Assembly (NCBI RefSeq): GCF_900110255.1
Contig: NZ_FODD01000044.1
Location: 1-63,331, forward strand
Direction: 5' to 3'
DNA from: Actinacidiphila rubida
Lineage (GTDB): Bacteria; Actinomycetota; Actinomycetes; Streptomycetales; Streptomycetaceae
Length of the DNA stretch: 63,331 nt
The notes under the pieces are model-generated. The model did not search any database. It was not told the DNA's origin and saw only the letters and a list, made by a program, of their open reading frames with translations. Below, piece by piece: positions 33,667-43,096 of this stretch (position 1 is the first letter of the stretch; every line of letters starts with the position of its first letter). The position numbers and the translations under genes are program-made.

Positions 33667-34397
33667 GCCTGCCAGGTCAACGCCGGTGAGTACGAGGTGT
33701 ATTCGTAGCAGCCGCCCTGGTGCAGGCCGCCGATGAGGCCGTCGACCTCCGTGAGTCCGGTCCCCGGGACCTTCGCGAGCCAGGGGCTGCCGCTGCTTCC
33801 GCCGACGAAGCCGTGGCAGTTGAAGCCCGGGAAGCCGTCGGTGTAGTAGACGGTGGTCGTGCAGGTGACCGGGCGGTCGTCGATCCCCGAGTTGTACGCC
33901 ACGTCCGTGATCGTCCGGCCGGTGCGTGGGGCCCGGCCGAGCACGTTCGCCCCGGTGACGGCCTGGATCGCGGTCCGCCGCCCGTCGACCGACCGGTCGG
34001 CGACCTGGAGGATCGCGTAGTCGTACTGCGGGTCCTGGCCGCTGGACCAGCGGGGATCGACGTAGGCGCCGACGACGGTCCACACCCCGTACGGCGTCTG
34101 GCCGTTGCGGTACCCGGGGGCGAACTGCCAGCCGGACGCGGTCCCGGACACGCAGTGCGCGGCGGCCAGCAGGAGGTCGCCGCCCGGGCTGGCCACGACG
34201 CTGGCGGTGCAGCCGTGGTTCTGGTCGAGGCCGTGGCGGAACAGCGGGCCGACCGTCGGTATGCCGTCGGACGCGGTGGCGGTGGGGGTGCCGGGCGGGG
34301 CGGGGGGATCGGCGAGGGCGGGGGCGGCCATGATCCCGAGGGCCACCAGGGCCGCGGCGAGCACGGTGACCGCTCGCGCTCCGGAGAACGTGTGCAT
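33591..34397 (-). CDS. Secreted trypsin-like serine protease
   Basis: A 268-residue exported protease with a leader to about residue 29 (AAPALA-D). The chymotrypsin-fold triad is visible: His81 in LLLAAAHCV, Asp126 in YDYAILQV and Ser202 in VGGSSGSPW. GSSGSP resembles V8/glutamyl-endopeptidase-like proteases rather than GDSGGP trypsins. The spacing of four Cys residues suggests disulfides. GAAGGGG precedes the ATG. Its 3' end overlaps the 3' end of the convergent S9 peptidase gene by 76 bp. Confidence 0.86.
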   Translation of the reverse strand: MHTFSGARAVTVLAAALVALGIMAAPALADPPAPPGTPTATASDGIPTVGPLFRHGLDQNHGCTASVVASPGGDLLLAAAHCVSGTASGWQFAPGYRNGQTPYGVWTVVGAYVDPRWSSGQDPQYDYAILQVADRSVDGRRTAIQAVTGANVLGRAPRTGRTITDVAYNSGIDDRPVTCTTTVYYTDGFPGFNCHGFVGGSSGSPWLAKVPGTGLTEVDGLIGGLHQGGCYEYTSYSPALTWQAYKLVLRATLGEPSDTVPAAGSDGC

Positions 34398-34531
34398 GCG
34401 GGGCCCCTTCGTCGGACGGTCGCCTCGGCGTGGCCGCGACACGACCGCCGGAGGTCCGGCGCCCTGCGGCGGCACGATCGGGGAAGGCTACCCCCGCGGT
34501 CCGGCCCCGGAACAGAGGTGCGGGCTTCCGT

Positions 34532-35035
34532 TCACCGCGCCGCGGCGGCACGTCGCATGGCGCGGCCGTACTGCACGGCGACTGCCCGCTGCAGCCCGCG
34601 CCCGAGAGGGCCCGCGGCGCGCGCGTACCAGGCGGCGGGCCGGCTGACGGCGACGATGGTGAAGGTGACCGGGCCGCCGGACGGGTCGCGGCGCAGCACG
34701 AACGCCTCCTCGCCGCACTCGGGGTGGCCGGGCAGCGTTCCGTAGGCGAACGCGGCGCGGTGCTCCTCGCGCTCGGCCCACACCACACGGCAGGGCGCCG
34801 CGAGGGGGCCGAGCCGCAGCACCACGTCCACGCCCGGCGCGGCCGGCGGCTGCTGGGGCGCGATGGTGAGCAGCGGCACCGCGCGGTGCATGCGCCACCC
34901 GAAGAGCGCGTCGGCGGCGGCGTCGAAGCTGCCCTCGGGCAGTCGCGTGCTCAGCCGCAGCGTGTGGAAGCCGGGCGGGGCCGGCGGGCCGTTCTCGGAG
35001 GTGAGACCGGGCTGGGGGTAGGTCAGGTCCTGCAT
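34532..35035 (-). CDS. DUF1990 family protein
   Basis: A 167-residue protein starting MQDLTYPQPGLT. The pattern FDAAADALFGWRMHRAVPLL, then PCRVVWAEREEHRAAFAYGTLPGHPECGEEAFVLRRD matches the DUF1990 family found across actinobacteria and plants. Its function is unknown; the fold is probably a small-ligand or lipid-binding beta-barrel. No leader or membrane helix. It is divergent from the molybdenum hydroxylase genes. Confidence 0.8.
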   Translation of the reverse strand: MQDLTYPQPGLTSENGPPAPPGFHTLRLSTRLPEGSFDAAADALFGWRMHRAVPLLTIAPQQPPAAPGVDVVLRLGPLAAPCRVVWAEREEHRAAFAYGTLPGHPECGEEAFVLRRDPSGGPVTFTIVAVSRPAAWYARAAGPLGRGLQRAVAVQYGRAMRRAAAAR

Positions 35036-35244
35036 GCCGGCACGGTACCCCCTGCCCCCGCTGTCACTCCTGTGGGTGATGTCGCGACACGGGATGGACA
35101 TGACACGCTCCGGTTGCGCCGTCGCGATCACCGGAGGCTCGCACGGGGCGAACGGGCGACGGCGGGCAGGCGACGGCGGACCCGCGGGTGCGGGCCGGCG
35201 GGTGCTCCGGGCAGGACAGGCAGGACGGCTGGAAGGGGCAAGGC

Positions 35245-37578
35245 ATGGCGGACAACGGCGAGGCCGGCGACTGGGTCGGCAGGGGTCACGGCGTCGGACG
35301 CCGGACCTTCCTCGGTTACGTGCTGGCCGCCTCGACCCTCACCGTGGCCGCCGAGTTCGGCGAGGCGGCGACCGCGCCGTCGCGCGCCGCCGCGGCGATA
35401 CCCTCCCCGCCCGAACCGTCCGAACTGTACGACCTCAACGACCTGTTGACGGACGCGACGCTGCCCACCGCGAACCTCATCAGCATCCAGGTGCACGCCG
35501 ACGGCACGGCGTCGTTCGCCCTCCCCCGGGCCGAGGTGGGCCAGGGCGTCACCACCTCCTCGGCGATGCTGATCGCGGAGGAGCTGGACCTGCCGCTGGA
35601 CCGCGTCCACGTCACCCTCGCCGACGCGCGCCCCGAGCTGCTGTTCAACCAGCTGACCGGCGGCTCCAACACGACCATCTCCACGTACACCCCGATCCGG
35701 GTGGCCGCGACGCTCGCCCGCGGCCGGCTGCTTGCCGCTGCGGCCGAACAACTCAACGCGTCCGTCACGGAGTTGACGACCAAGGCGGGGACGGTCCTGG
35801 GGCCGGGGGGCGCGGTCGTCGGCTACGGTGAACTGGCCGTGAAGGCCGCGAGCCCCACCATCGTGCCCGTGCCGGTCACGCTCAAGGACGCCGGGCAGTT
35901 CACGGTCATCGGCACGCCGCGCAACCGCATCGACGCGCTGGAGGCCGTCACCGGACGCAAGCAGTTCGCGATGGACCTGGCCGTGCCGGGCGCGCTCCCC
36001 GCGATGATCTGCCGCCCGCCCACCATCAACGGCACCGTCCGGTCGGTGCGCAACGCCGACACGGTGCGGGCGATGCCCGGCATCACGGACGTCGTGCCGG
36101 TCACCACCGGAGTGGCCGTGCGGGGGCGGACGTTCGGGCAGTGCATCGACGCGGTGCGGGCGCTGGACGTCGACTGGGGGCCGGGCACCGAGGAGGGCAC
36201 GTCGGAGGCGGACGTCCTGGCAGAACTGCGCCGCGCCGAACTGCCCCTGGTCATCCCGCCGTTGCCGCTGCTGACGAAGGCCGTCGACCTTCGGTTCACG
36301 TTCCACTTCGCCAGCAACAGCGCGTTGGAGACCAACTGCGCGGTGGCCGACGTGCGCCCCGACCGGGCCGAGATATGGGGGTCGCTGAAGTCCCCGATCG
36401 TCGCCCAGGAGACGATCGCCGCGGATCTCGGGCTGCCGGTGTCCGCGGTGACCGTGCACGTCACCCAGGGCGGCGGGTCGTTCGGCCGCAAGCTGTTCTT
36501 CGACGGCGCGCGGGAGGCCGCCGAGGTGTCGCGGGCGACGGGGAAGCCGGTCCGCCTGATGTGGCACCGCACCGACGACTTCCGGCAGGGCCGCACCCAC
36601 CCGATGTCCCTGTCACGGGTGCGCGCCACGTACACGCTCGGCCAGGTGGTCGGTTACGAGCAGCGGCACACGTCCGTCGGCACGGACTTCGGGCACGGGC
36701 TCGGCGAGATCGTCACGGCACTGGCGGCGAAGCTGCCGGTCGGCGACCTGGGCTTCTCCGAGACGATCTTCGAGCTCACCCAGCAGACCCCGTACGAGTT
36801 CGGGGTCACCACGCAGCTGCTCGCCGAGGCCGACCGGGGCTTCAACACCGGGAGCATGCGCAACATCTACTCGCCCAACGTGCGGACCGCGCAGGAACTG
36901 GTCGTCGACCAGCTGGCCAAGGGCATGGGCCAGGACCCCTACGCCTTCCGCCGCCGCTTCCTGAAGGACGCACGCGCCCGCGCGGTGCTGGACGCGGTCG
37001 CCACGGCGGGGAACTGGGGCCGGGCGATGCCGGCCGGGACGGCGCAGGGCATCGCGCTGCACCCGGAGTACCACGGCGTCGTGGCAGTGCTCGCGGAGAT
37101 CGACTGCCGGCCGCCGACCACGGGCCGCAAGATCCCCGACGCGTACACCGGGCCGCGGGTCACCAAGGTGGTGTGCGCGGTGGACGTGGGCCTGGCCGTC
37201 AACCCGCGCGGCCTGCAGGCCCAGATGATGGGCGGCATCATGGACGGCATCGCCGTGGCCCTGACGTCCAGCCTGCATCTTGAGAACGGCCGCTTCCTCG
37301 AGGGAAGTTGGGACCACTACTACTACACGCGGCAGTGGAACTCCCCGCCGGAGCTGCAGATCGTCGTGATGCCGCCGACGACGGGGGCGCCGGGCGGCGC
37401 GGGCGAGCTGGCCGTGGCGGGCGCCATGGCCGCGGTCGCCTGCGCGTACGGCCGGGCTACCGGCACCGTGCCGACCACGTTTCCCGTCAACCACGGCGAA
37501 CCGCTCGGCTTCGAGCCGCTGCCCGCCGTGCCGCCGATCCCCGCCTCCCCCACCGACGGCCTCAGCCGCGTCTCCTAG
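35245..37578 (+). CDS. Molybdenum hydroxylase large subunit (isoquinoline 1-oxidoreductase-like)
   Basis: A 777-residue subunit of the xanthine-dehydrogenase family. GRRTFLGYVLAASTLTVAA near the N terminus is a twin-arginine leader. The molybdopterin-binding regions are in order: VGQGVTTSSAMLIAEEL, GGGSFGRK, and a C-terminal PGGAGELAVAGA containing the expected catalytic Glu721. Layout and leader fit the two-subunit periplasmic type (IorB-like, aldehyde or N-heterocycle oxidation) rather than three-subunit xanthine dehydrogenase. GGAAGGGG lies 8 nt before the ATG. The Fe-S subunit follows 8 bp later. The physiological substrate is unknown. Confidence 0.88.
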   Translation: MADNGEAGDWVGRGHGVGRRTFLGYVLAASTLTVAAEFGEAATAPSRAAAAIPSPPEPSELYDLNDLLTDATLPTANLISIQVHADGTASFALPRAEVGQGVTTSSAMLIAEELDLPLDRVHVTLADARPELLFNQLTGGSNTTISTYTPIRVAATLARGRLLAAAAEQLNASVTELTTKAGTVLGPGGAVVGYGELAVKAASPTIVPVPVTLKDAGQFTVIGTPRNRIDALEAVTGRKQFAMDLAVPGALPAMICRPPTINGTVRSVRNADTVRAMPGITDVVPVTTGVAVRGRTFGQCIDAVRALDVDWGPGTEEGTSEADVLAELRRAELPLVIPPLPLLTKAVDLRFTFHFASNSALETNCAVADVRPDRAEIWGSLKSPIVAQETIAADLGLPVSAVTVHVTQGGGSFGRKLFFDGAREAAEVSRATGKPVRLMWHRTDDFRQGRTHPMSLSRVRATYTLGQVVGYEQRHTSVGTDFGHGLGEIVTALAAKLPVGDLGFSETIFELTQQTPYEFGVTTQLLAEADRGFNTGSMRNIYSPNVRTAQELVVDQLAKGMGQDPYAFRRRFLKDARARAVLDAVATAGNWGRAMPAGTAQGIALHPEYHGVVAVLAEIDCRPPTTGRKIPDAYTGPRVTKVVCAVDVGLAVNPRGLQAQMMGGIMDGIAVALTSSLHLENGRFLEGSWDHYYYTRQWNSPPELQIVVMPPTTGAPGGAGELAVAGAMAAVACAYGRATGTVPTTFPVNHGEPLGFEPLPAVPPIPASPTDGLSRVS

Positions 37579-37586
37579 GAGTGCCC

Positions 37587-38072
37587 GTGCCCCAACACAC
37601 CTTCGTCCTCAACGGCGAGCCGGTGACCGTCGAGGTGGAGAGCGACGTGCGGCTGCTGTGGGTGCTGCGGGACGTCCTCGGTGTCACCGGCCCCAAGTAC
37701 GGGTGCGGTCTCGGGGTCTGCCAGGCGTGCACCAGCCACATCAACGGACGCGCGTTCAACCCGTGCTGCGTGCCCGTCGGCGACCTGGCGCCGACCGACG
37801 AGGTCACCACCATCGAGGGCCTGCCCGCCACGGTCGGCAAGGACCTGCACCCGATGCAGGAGGCGTGGCTCGACGCCGACGTGCCGCAGTGCGGCTACTG
37901 CCAGCCCGGGCAGATCATGGCGGCGGTCGCGAAGGTGCGGCAGGCCCGGGAGGCAGGGCACGAGATCAGCGGTCTGGACGACGCGGTCTTCGACGAGATC
38001 CGCAACATCTGCCGGTGCGGGACGTACCACCGCATCCGGGAGGCCGTCCTGGCGGCCGCCGACCGCTTCTGA
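37587..38072 (+). CDS. Molybdenum hydroxylase small (2Fe-2S) subunit
   Basis: A 161-residue protein with two [2Fe-2S] clusters. The plant-ferredoxin-type set is Cys40, Cys45, Cys48 and Cys60 (KYGCGLGVCQACTS, then NPC). The helical-domain set is Cys102, Cys105, Cys142 and Cys144 (QCGYC and CRC). It passes electrons from the molybdenum centre of the preceding subunit. It has no leader of its own, so it probably crosses the membrane bound to the Tat-tagged large subunit. GTG 37587 is chosen because AGGAG is 5 nt upstream; GTG 37581 overlaps that site. No FAD subunit or cytochrome gene is adjacent. Confidence 0.88.
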   Translation: MPQHTFVLNGEPVTVEVESDVRLLWVLRDVLGVTGPKYGCGLGVCQACTSHINGRAFNPCCVPVGDLAPTDEVTTIEGLPATVGKDLHPMQEAWLDADVPQCGYCQPGQIMAAVAKVRQAREAGHEISGLDDAVFDEIRNICRCGTYHRIREAVLAAADRF

Positions 38073-38157
38073 GCCTCCGCTTCCGAGCCAGGCGCTTTCG
38101 TGCCGGCCGCTTCCGAGCCGGGCGGCGAACAGCGGGCGGCGCCCGGCCGGTGCGGGA

Positions 38158-38200
38158 GGAGCCTGCTCCCCGCGGGGTGTGGTCGCGGGGAGCAGGCTCC
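38158..38200. terminator. Strong bidirectional terminator
   Basis: A perfect 17-bp stem beginning GGAGCCTGCTCC with a 9-nt loop sits between the converging hydroxylase and mannosidase genes. Confidence 0.85.
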
Positions 38201-38293
38201 GGTCTCGTGGCCGACCGCCGGAGGGGCGGGCGGCCCTATCAGGCGGCGGTGGCCGACGGCGGGCGGGGACGCTCGGCCCCCGCCCGCCCGCGG

Positions 38294-41200
38294 TCATCCG
38301 CCGTAGCCCAGGGCGAACAGGTGCACGGTGCCGCTGGCGCCGGTGACCGGCAGCGTGATCGACGCGACCGTCTTCGAGGCGTCGAGCGGTACCTTCACCG
38401 CGAAGACGTACGCCTTCACGGTGTCCGTGCCGCCGCTGGCGGTGTTCCGGTAACCGGTCGTGACGGCCGCGGTGTTGCCGGCCACCGGCTGGGTGCCGCC
38501 GCCGTTGAGCGTCCAGTCGGAGAAGGTCACGGTCGCCTTCGACGTGCTGCCGTCGGTGTAGGTGACCGTCAGCTCGCCGGGGACGCCGGTGCCGTCCGTG
38601 GGCGCGTTGGTCGCCGAGCCCAGCAGTCCCAGGAACGCGCCCGAACTGCCCGCGGGCTGCGGGAGGTTCTGGCCCGCGACCTCGAGGTTGTCGGCCTGCC
38701 CGGAGGCCGGGGTCGGCCACGTGTACGTGATGCCGTCGGCGGTGACCTTGCTGCCGCCGGTGGCTCCGGCAGCGGCCAGCGCGTCCTGCGAGTACGCCCA
38801 GCCGCCGTCGTCGAAGCCGCCGGAGAAGTGCGTCCCGTCCGGGTAGATGCCCTCGTTCGTCTCGTACGGCCACAGCTCACCGGGCTTGGCGACGGCCACC
38901 CGCAGGGTCGCCCCGCCGAGGTTGGAGCCGCCCGCACGGTTGGTGAGCGAGAACGTCACCGCGTACGAGCCCTCGCTGCCGCCGGCGGTGACCGGCACCT
39001 GCGCCTCGGCGCTGCCCGCGGCCGGGACCGTCACCGATCCGGAGGCGGACCCCAGGGACACACCGTCAGGTGCGCTGGCGGCCCAGTCGACGGTCACCGG
39101 GGCCGAGCCGAGGTTCGTCAGCTTCAGCAGGCCCTGGCTGCTCGTGCCCGGAGGCACGATCAGCCCGTCGCTGGTGGGCCCGGTCGCGGCCAGCACGCGG
39201 CCTCCGCCGGTGGTGTCCGACGGCGGGACGGAGTCGGCGGACGCCGCCCACGAGGTGTTCGCGGTGGTGCCGAGATCGAAGTCGAGCGTGCCGGCCTTCT
39301 GCAACTGGCCGAACGTCAGCCACGAGTTGTCCGACGCCTTGCCGCCCACGTTCAGCGACTGCACGTAAGGGGCGTCCGGGGCGGCCTTCGGCGCGTTGAT
39401 CCGCACCTGGCGGCCGTTCGCGAAGGTGACCTGCGCGACCGGGAAGGCCGGGCTGCCCAGCGCGAGGGTGTCCGTACCCGGGGTCTCCGGGTACATGCCC
39501 AGCGACGACCACACGTACCAGGAGCTCATGGCCCCCAGGTCGTCGTTGCCGAACGAGCCGACCGGCGCGTTGAAGTACAGCTTCTGCTGCGCCTGCCGGA
39601 CCGCCGCCTGGGTCTTCCACGGCTGCGCCAGGTAGTCGTACTCCCAGGGGATCTCCAGGCTCGGCTCGTTGCTCAGGTCGGCGTTGGTGCCGCCCGGGTT
39701 GGCGATGTTGCCGAGCAGGCTGTCCAGGTACGAGGAGTACGCGGCCGTGCCGCCGCGGGCGGTGACCAGCTGGGCGATGTCGAACGGCACCATCGGCGTG
39801 TACTGCGCGGAGGTGCCCTCCACGAAGCCGTTGGACGTGCCCGGCGTGAAGCCGCCGGCGAACTGGCCGTTCTTGTCCTTGCCCTGCAGGTAGCCGGTCT
39901 GCGGGTTGAACACGTTCATCCAGTCCTGCGCCCGGGTGGCGAACTTCTGGTAGTCGGCCGCCTTGCCCAGCGACTTGGCGAGGGACGCGATGGCGTAGTC
40001 CGCGGTGTCGTACTCCAGTTGCGTGGACACCGGGCCGTAGAAGTTGCAGCACGGGTAGCTCGACTGGTCCAGCGGCAGGTAGCCGTACTGGTCGCGCACG
40101 GCCTGGCCGGGCCGGTTCTGGCTCGCCGCGGAGGCCTCGTGCTCCATCGCCTCCAGGGCGTGGGCGCTGTCGAAGTCCCGGGCGCCGAAGGCGTACGCGT
40201 CGGCGATGATGCCGTCGGCCGGGTCGCCGACCATCACGTAGCTCTCGCCGTTGTTCGACGCCCACTTGGGCAGCAGACCGGTCTGGTCGTAGCCGTTCAG
40301 CATCGAGGTGACGATGTCGCTGGTCTGCCGCGGCGCGACCATCGCGATGGCCTGCGTCTGCGAACGGTAGGTGTCCCAGCCGGAGTAGTTGGCGTACTGC
40401 GCCAACTGGCCCTTGGCGACCTTGTGGACCTGGTCGTCCATCCCCATGTACTCGCCGTTGACGTCGGAGAACGTGTTCGGGTGCAGCAGCGTGTGGTACA
40501 GCGCGGTGTAGAACTGCACCTGCTGGTCGTGGCTGCCGCCGCCGATCTTCACGCGGCCCAGGATCGCGTTCCACGCGTCGTGGTTCGCCTGGCGCATCGC
40601 GTTGAAGTCCCAGCCCTTGACCTCGGAGCTGAGGTTGGCCGCGGCGTTGTCGTCGCTGGTGTACGAGATGGCGACGGCGGCCGTGACGGTCGCGTTCTTC
40701 GACGTGTCGAACGTCAGGTACATCCCGTTGGCGCCGGTGACCGGCGCGGCCGCGGCGGTCTGCGCCGCCCCGTGCACGGTCGGGGCCGGGTGGTCCGGGA
40801 CGGTGAAGTGCTGCTCGTGGAGCGGACCGCCGGCGTGCTTGGCCGACGTCTGCGGGGCGCGCCCGAGGGTCTGCGACGTGGCGTCCGGGTTGATGGTGCT
40901 TCCGACCCAGGTGCCGCTGCCGGTGAACGACTGGTTGAACCTGATGTCGAAGTGCAGCGTGTAGTGGTTCTTCGCGCCGCAGAAGTGGCCGCTGTCGACC
41001 GAACCGCTGACCTCGTGGTCGCTGACGGCCTTGACCCGGGTCGCGTCCACCGTGGTCGCGCCGCTGCTCAGCTTGAGCAGCAGGTTCGACTGGGCGCCCG
41101 CGGGGAACGTGAACCTGCCGAGCCCGGACCGCGTGGTGTCGGTCAGTTCGGTCTTCACACCCGACGCGTCGGTGACGCCGTAGTAGCCGATCCCGGTCTG

Positions 41201-41644
41201 CTCGTCGGCGTGGCTGAACCCGGCGGAGGTGTCGGACAGGTTGCCCGACAGGGCACCGGTCACCGGCAGGATCGGCACGTCTCCGGCGACGTCGCAGCCC
41301 GGGCCCGACACATGGGCCAGGCTGAAGCCGGAGATCTTGCTGTCCTTGTACTCGTACCCGCCGCCCTGGGTGCGGTGCGGCGTGGTGTCCGGTCCCCACT
41401 GCATCATGCCGAACGGCATGTCGGGGCCGGGGAAGGTGTTGACCGCGCCCGAGGTGCCGATGACGGGGTTCACCAGCGACGCGGGGTCCTTCACGAAGTC
41501 CGGCCCGGAGGCGGCGGACGCCGAGCCGAACGAGCCGAGGGCCTGGAGCGGCAGGGCCATGATGCCCATCACGGACACCACGGCCAGGCGCCGCCGGAAT
41601 CTGCCGCTGGAACCTGGTGCACTCAAACGCCGTTGTCTGACCAC
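38294..41644 (-). CDS. Secreted GH92 alpha-mannosidase
   Basis: A 1116-residue exported enzyme with a long leader (cleavage near SASA-ASGPDF, about residue 43). The two-domain GH92 body carries NPVIGTSGAVNTFPGPDMPFGMMQW, SGWDTYRSQ, a Glu-bearing STQLEYDTADYAI region and GNDDLGAMSSWYVWSSLGMYP. These are conserved parts of the calcium-dependent exo-alpha-mannosidase site. A NEW3-like sandwich (about 880-965) and a C-terminal NPCBM/discoidin-like domain follow. GTG 41644 is preferred, since GGAGG is 6 nt upstream; longer reading is non-coding promoter DNA. GH92 enzymes mostly trim alpha-1,2-mannose from fungal mannoproteins or N-glycans, but linkage cannot be read here. Confidence 0.9.
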   Translation of the reverse strand: MVRQRRLSAPGSSGRFRRRLAVVSVMGIMALPLQALGSFGSASAASGPDFVKDPASLVNPVIGTSGAVNTFPGPDMPFGMMQWGPDTTPHRTQGGGYEYKDSKISGFSLAHVSGPGCDVAGDVPILPVTGALSGNLSDTSAGFSHADEQTGIGYYGVTDASGVKTELTDTTRSGLGRFTFPAGAQSNLLLKLSSGATTVDATRVKAVSDHEVSGSVDSGHFCGAKNHYTLHFDIRFNQSFTGSGTWVGSTINPDATSQTLGRAPQTSAKHAGGPLHEQHFTVPDHPAPTVHGAAQTAAAAPVTGANGMYLTFDTSKNATVTAAVAISYTSDDNAAANLSSEVKGWDFNAMRQANHDAWNAILGRVKIGGGSHDQQVQFYTALYHTLLHPNTFSDVNGEYMGMDDQVHKVAKGQLAQYANYSGWDTYRSQTQAIAMVAPRQTSDIVTSMLNGYDQTGLLPKWASNNGESYVMVGDPADGIIADAYAFGARDFDSAHALEAMEHEASAASQNRPGQAVRDQYGYLPLDQSSYPCCNFYGPVSTQLEYDTADYAIASLAKSLGKAADYQKFATRAQDWMNVFNPQTGYLQGKDKNGQFAGGFTPGTSNGFVEGTSAQYTPMVPFDIAQLVTARGGTAAYSSYLDSLLGNIANPGGTNADLSNEPSLEIPWEYDYLAQPWKTQAAVRQAQQKLYFNAPVGSFGNDDLGAMSSWYVWSSLGMYPETPGTDTLALGSPAFPVAQVTFANGRQVRINAPKAAPDAPYVQSLNVGGKASDNSWLTFGQLQKAGTLDFDLGTTANTSWAASADSVPPSDTTGGGRVLAATGPTSDGLIVPPGTSSQGLLKLTNLGSAPVTVDWAASAPDGVSLGSASGSVTVPAAGSAEAQVPVTAGGSEGSYAVTFSLTNRAGGSNLGGATLRVAVAKPGELWPYETNEGIYPDGTHFSGGFDDGGWAYSQDALAAAGATGGSKVTADGITYTWPTPASGQADNLEVAGQNLPQPAGSSGAFLGLLGSATNAPTDGTGVPGELTVTYTDGSTSKATVTFSDWTLNGGGTQPVAGNTAAVTTGYRNTASGGTDTVKAYVFAVKVPLDASKTVASITLPVTGASGTVHLFALGYGG

Positions 41645-41710
41645 AGATTGCCTCCGCACAGAGTCGTGCCTTGCGCATGGCGGTGCCAGGGGCCGGACGG
41701 CCCGGGATCG

Positions 41711-41799
41711 GACAACGTTGTCGACGACGCTGAAGAACCCGACAACGTTGCCAACCTGCACGAGCGTTGAGTACAACGCGGATGGTGAGGGTGTGTCAA
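41711..41799 (-). promoter_or_regulatory. Mannosidase promoter with twin AACGTT operators
   Basis: On the minus strand TTGACA (41794-41799) and TTGTAC (41771-41776) are 17 bp apart. Downstream, within the leader, are GACAACGTTGTC (41711-41722, perfect palindrome) and a second copy with one mismatch (41741-41752). Their centres are 30 bp, about three helical turns, apart, as for cooperative LacI-family binding. Confidence 0.65.
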
Positions 41800-42134
41800 T
41801 GGCGGCGGCAGTGAAACGTGGGAGCGTCACCCGCGTGGCGCCCGGAACTGCGCCGACCGGGTCCGGGCGGCACGGAACGCTCCCGCGGCGGGGCGTCCCG
41901 TGCCGCAACTGCCGTGCGCGGGGCCCCTGGCCGACGGGCGCGACACGCCGGGCGGCGGACGTCCGGGCGTCGTCGGCGCGAGGAGGACACGCCCGGGATC
42001 GGCACCGCCGGCGGGGCGGGGACGCGGCGGTTCACGAGGACCGCGGCGGCTGCCCACGAGCGGGCCGCCGGTTCCGGGGCGGGCGGCGACGGGTGGCGGC
42101 GACCGGGGGGCGGACCGCGGCGCGCTCTCGTGGA

Positions 42135-42510
42135 ATGCCGCGGCGAGCATCTTCGTGCGCGCGCTTCGAGGTACTCGAGGTACTCGACGGCCGGCGGGAC
42201 GAGTTCGGCGCACTCGTCCTCGCGCTGTGCCGGCAGGCGGACGGCGAGGCCGGCCCGCGGACGTTCCGCGTTCGGGGCCGGGGACGGCGCCTCCGTGGCG
42301 CTGGAGGAGTACGCCGACGAAGCGGCGGCCGTCGGCCACAACGAGCGCGGCGCCGATCCGCGGGCCCGTGTGGACCGCTGCGCGCGGATGGTGGGAGCCG
42401 AGGCGTGCGGGCCGCTGGGTCCCGTGCCGCACGCCTGGGTCAGCGCGCACCCGCAGGTCACCGCCTTCCCGGACGTCCCGGACATTCCGCGGCACGGCGG
42501 CGGGGGCTGA
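42135..42510 (+). pseudogene. Frameshifted antibiotic-biosynthesis-monooxygenase-like gene
   Basis: Two adjacent frames read as one protein. The first half, from ATG 42135, gives MPRRASSCARFEVLEVLDGR then RDEFGALVLALCRQADGEAG and ends in TFRV. The second half, one frame over from about 42275, gives DGASVALEEYADEAAAVGHN and ends at the TGA at 42508. Both halves keep strong G/C third positions. The break falls in the G-rich run at about 42265-42285. Joined, they resemble small ABM-domain (YgiN-like) monooxygenases of about 120 residues. Either a real one-base indel or a sequencing slip would explain it. The 490 bp to the left hold the mannosidase promoter and nothing else I can identify. Confidence 0.5.
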
Positions 42511-42559
42511 CGCGCCGCCGCGCCGACCACGCGGCCCGCGGTCCACGTACGATCAGCCA

Positions 42560-43096
42560 ATGGCTGACATGACCGAGACCACGCCCGGCTGGCTCGCGCC
42601 CGAAGAGCTGGAGATGACGCGCGCCCGCATGCCGATCCTGTACGTCGACGCCGTGCCCGTACGGGTCGACGACAGCGGGGAGGTGACGCATGTCGGCCTG
42701 CTGCTGCGCATCGGCCCGGACGGGACGGTCAGCCGCGCTCTGGTGTCCGGCCGGGTGCTGCACCACGAGCGGGTCAGGGACGCGCTGCTGCGCCATCTGG
42801 AGAAGGACCTCGGGCCGGTGGCGCTGCCCAGGATCCCGGCGTCGTTGCAGCCGTTCACCGTCGCCGAGTACTTCCCGACGCAGGGCATCACGCCGTACCA
42901 CGACCCGCGCCAGCACGCGGTGTCCCTCGCCTACGTGGTGCCGGTGGCCGGGGACTGCATGCCGCGGCAGGACGCCCTCGACCTCGTGTGGTTCACCCCG
43001 CAGGAGGCGTCGTCGCCGCAGTTGCAGGCGGACATGCCGGGCGGCCAGGGGTTCCTGCTCAAGCAGGCGCTCGCGCACGTCGGATGCGCGCCGTGA
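42560..43096 (+). CDS. DUF4916/NUDIX-like protein
   Basis: A 178-residue protein starting MADMTETTPGWLAPEELEMT. Segments PILYVDAVPVRVD, LLLRIGPDG, RDALLRHLEKDLGPVALP and RQHAVSLAYVVPVAGDCMPRQDALDLVWFTPQEA match the actinobacterial DUF4916 branch of NUDIX hydrolases. The canonical GX5EX7REUXEEXGU box is not evident, so nucleotide hydrolysis is doubtful. No ribosome site precedes the ATG, but TACGAT ends 7 nt before it, which suggests a leaderless mRNA. It overlaps the next gene by 13 bp. Confidence 0.8.
   Translation: MADMTETTPGWLAPEELEMTRARMPILYVDAVPVRVDDSGEVTHVGLLLRIGPDGTVSRALVSGRVLHHERVRDALLRHLEKDLGPVALPRIPASLQPFTVAEYFPTQGITPYHDPRQHAVSLAYVVPVAGDCMPRQDALDLVWFTPQEASSPQLQADMPGGQGFLLKQALAHVGCAP

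Noticed and set aside
38294..41908. N-terminal extension of the mannosidase to 41908
   Set aside because: The added stretch contains the promoter, both operators and no leader; GTG 41644 has GGAGG at the correct distance just before a good signal peptide.
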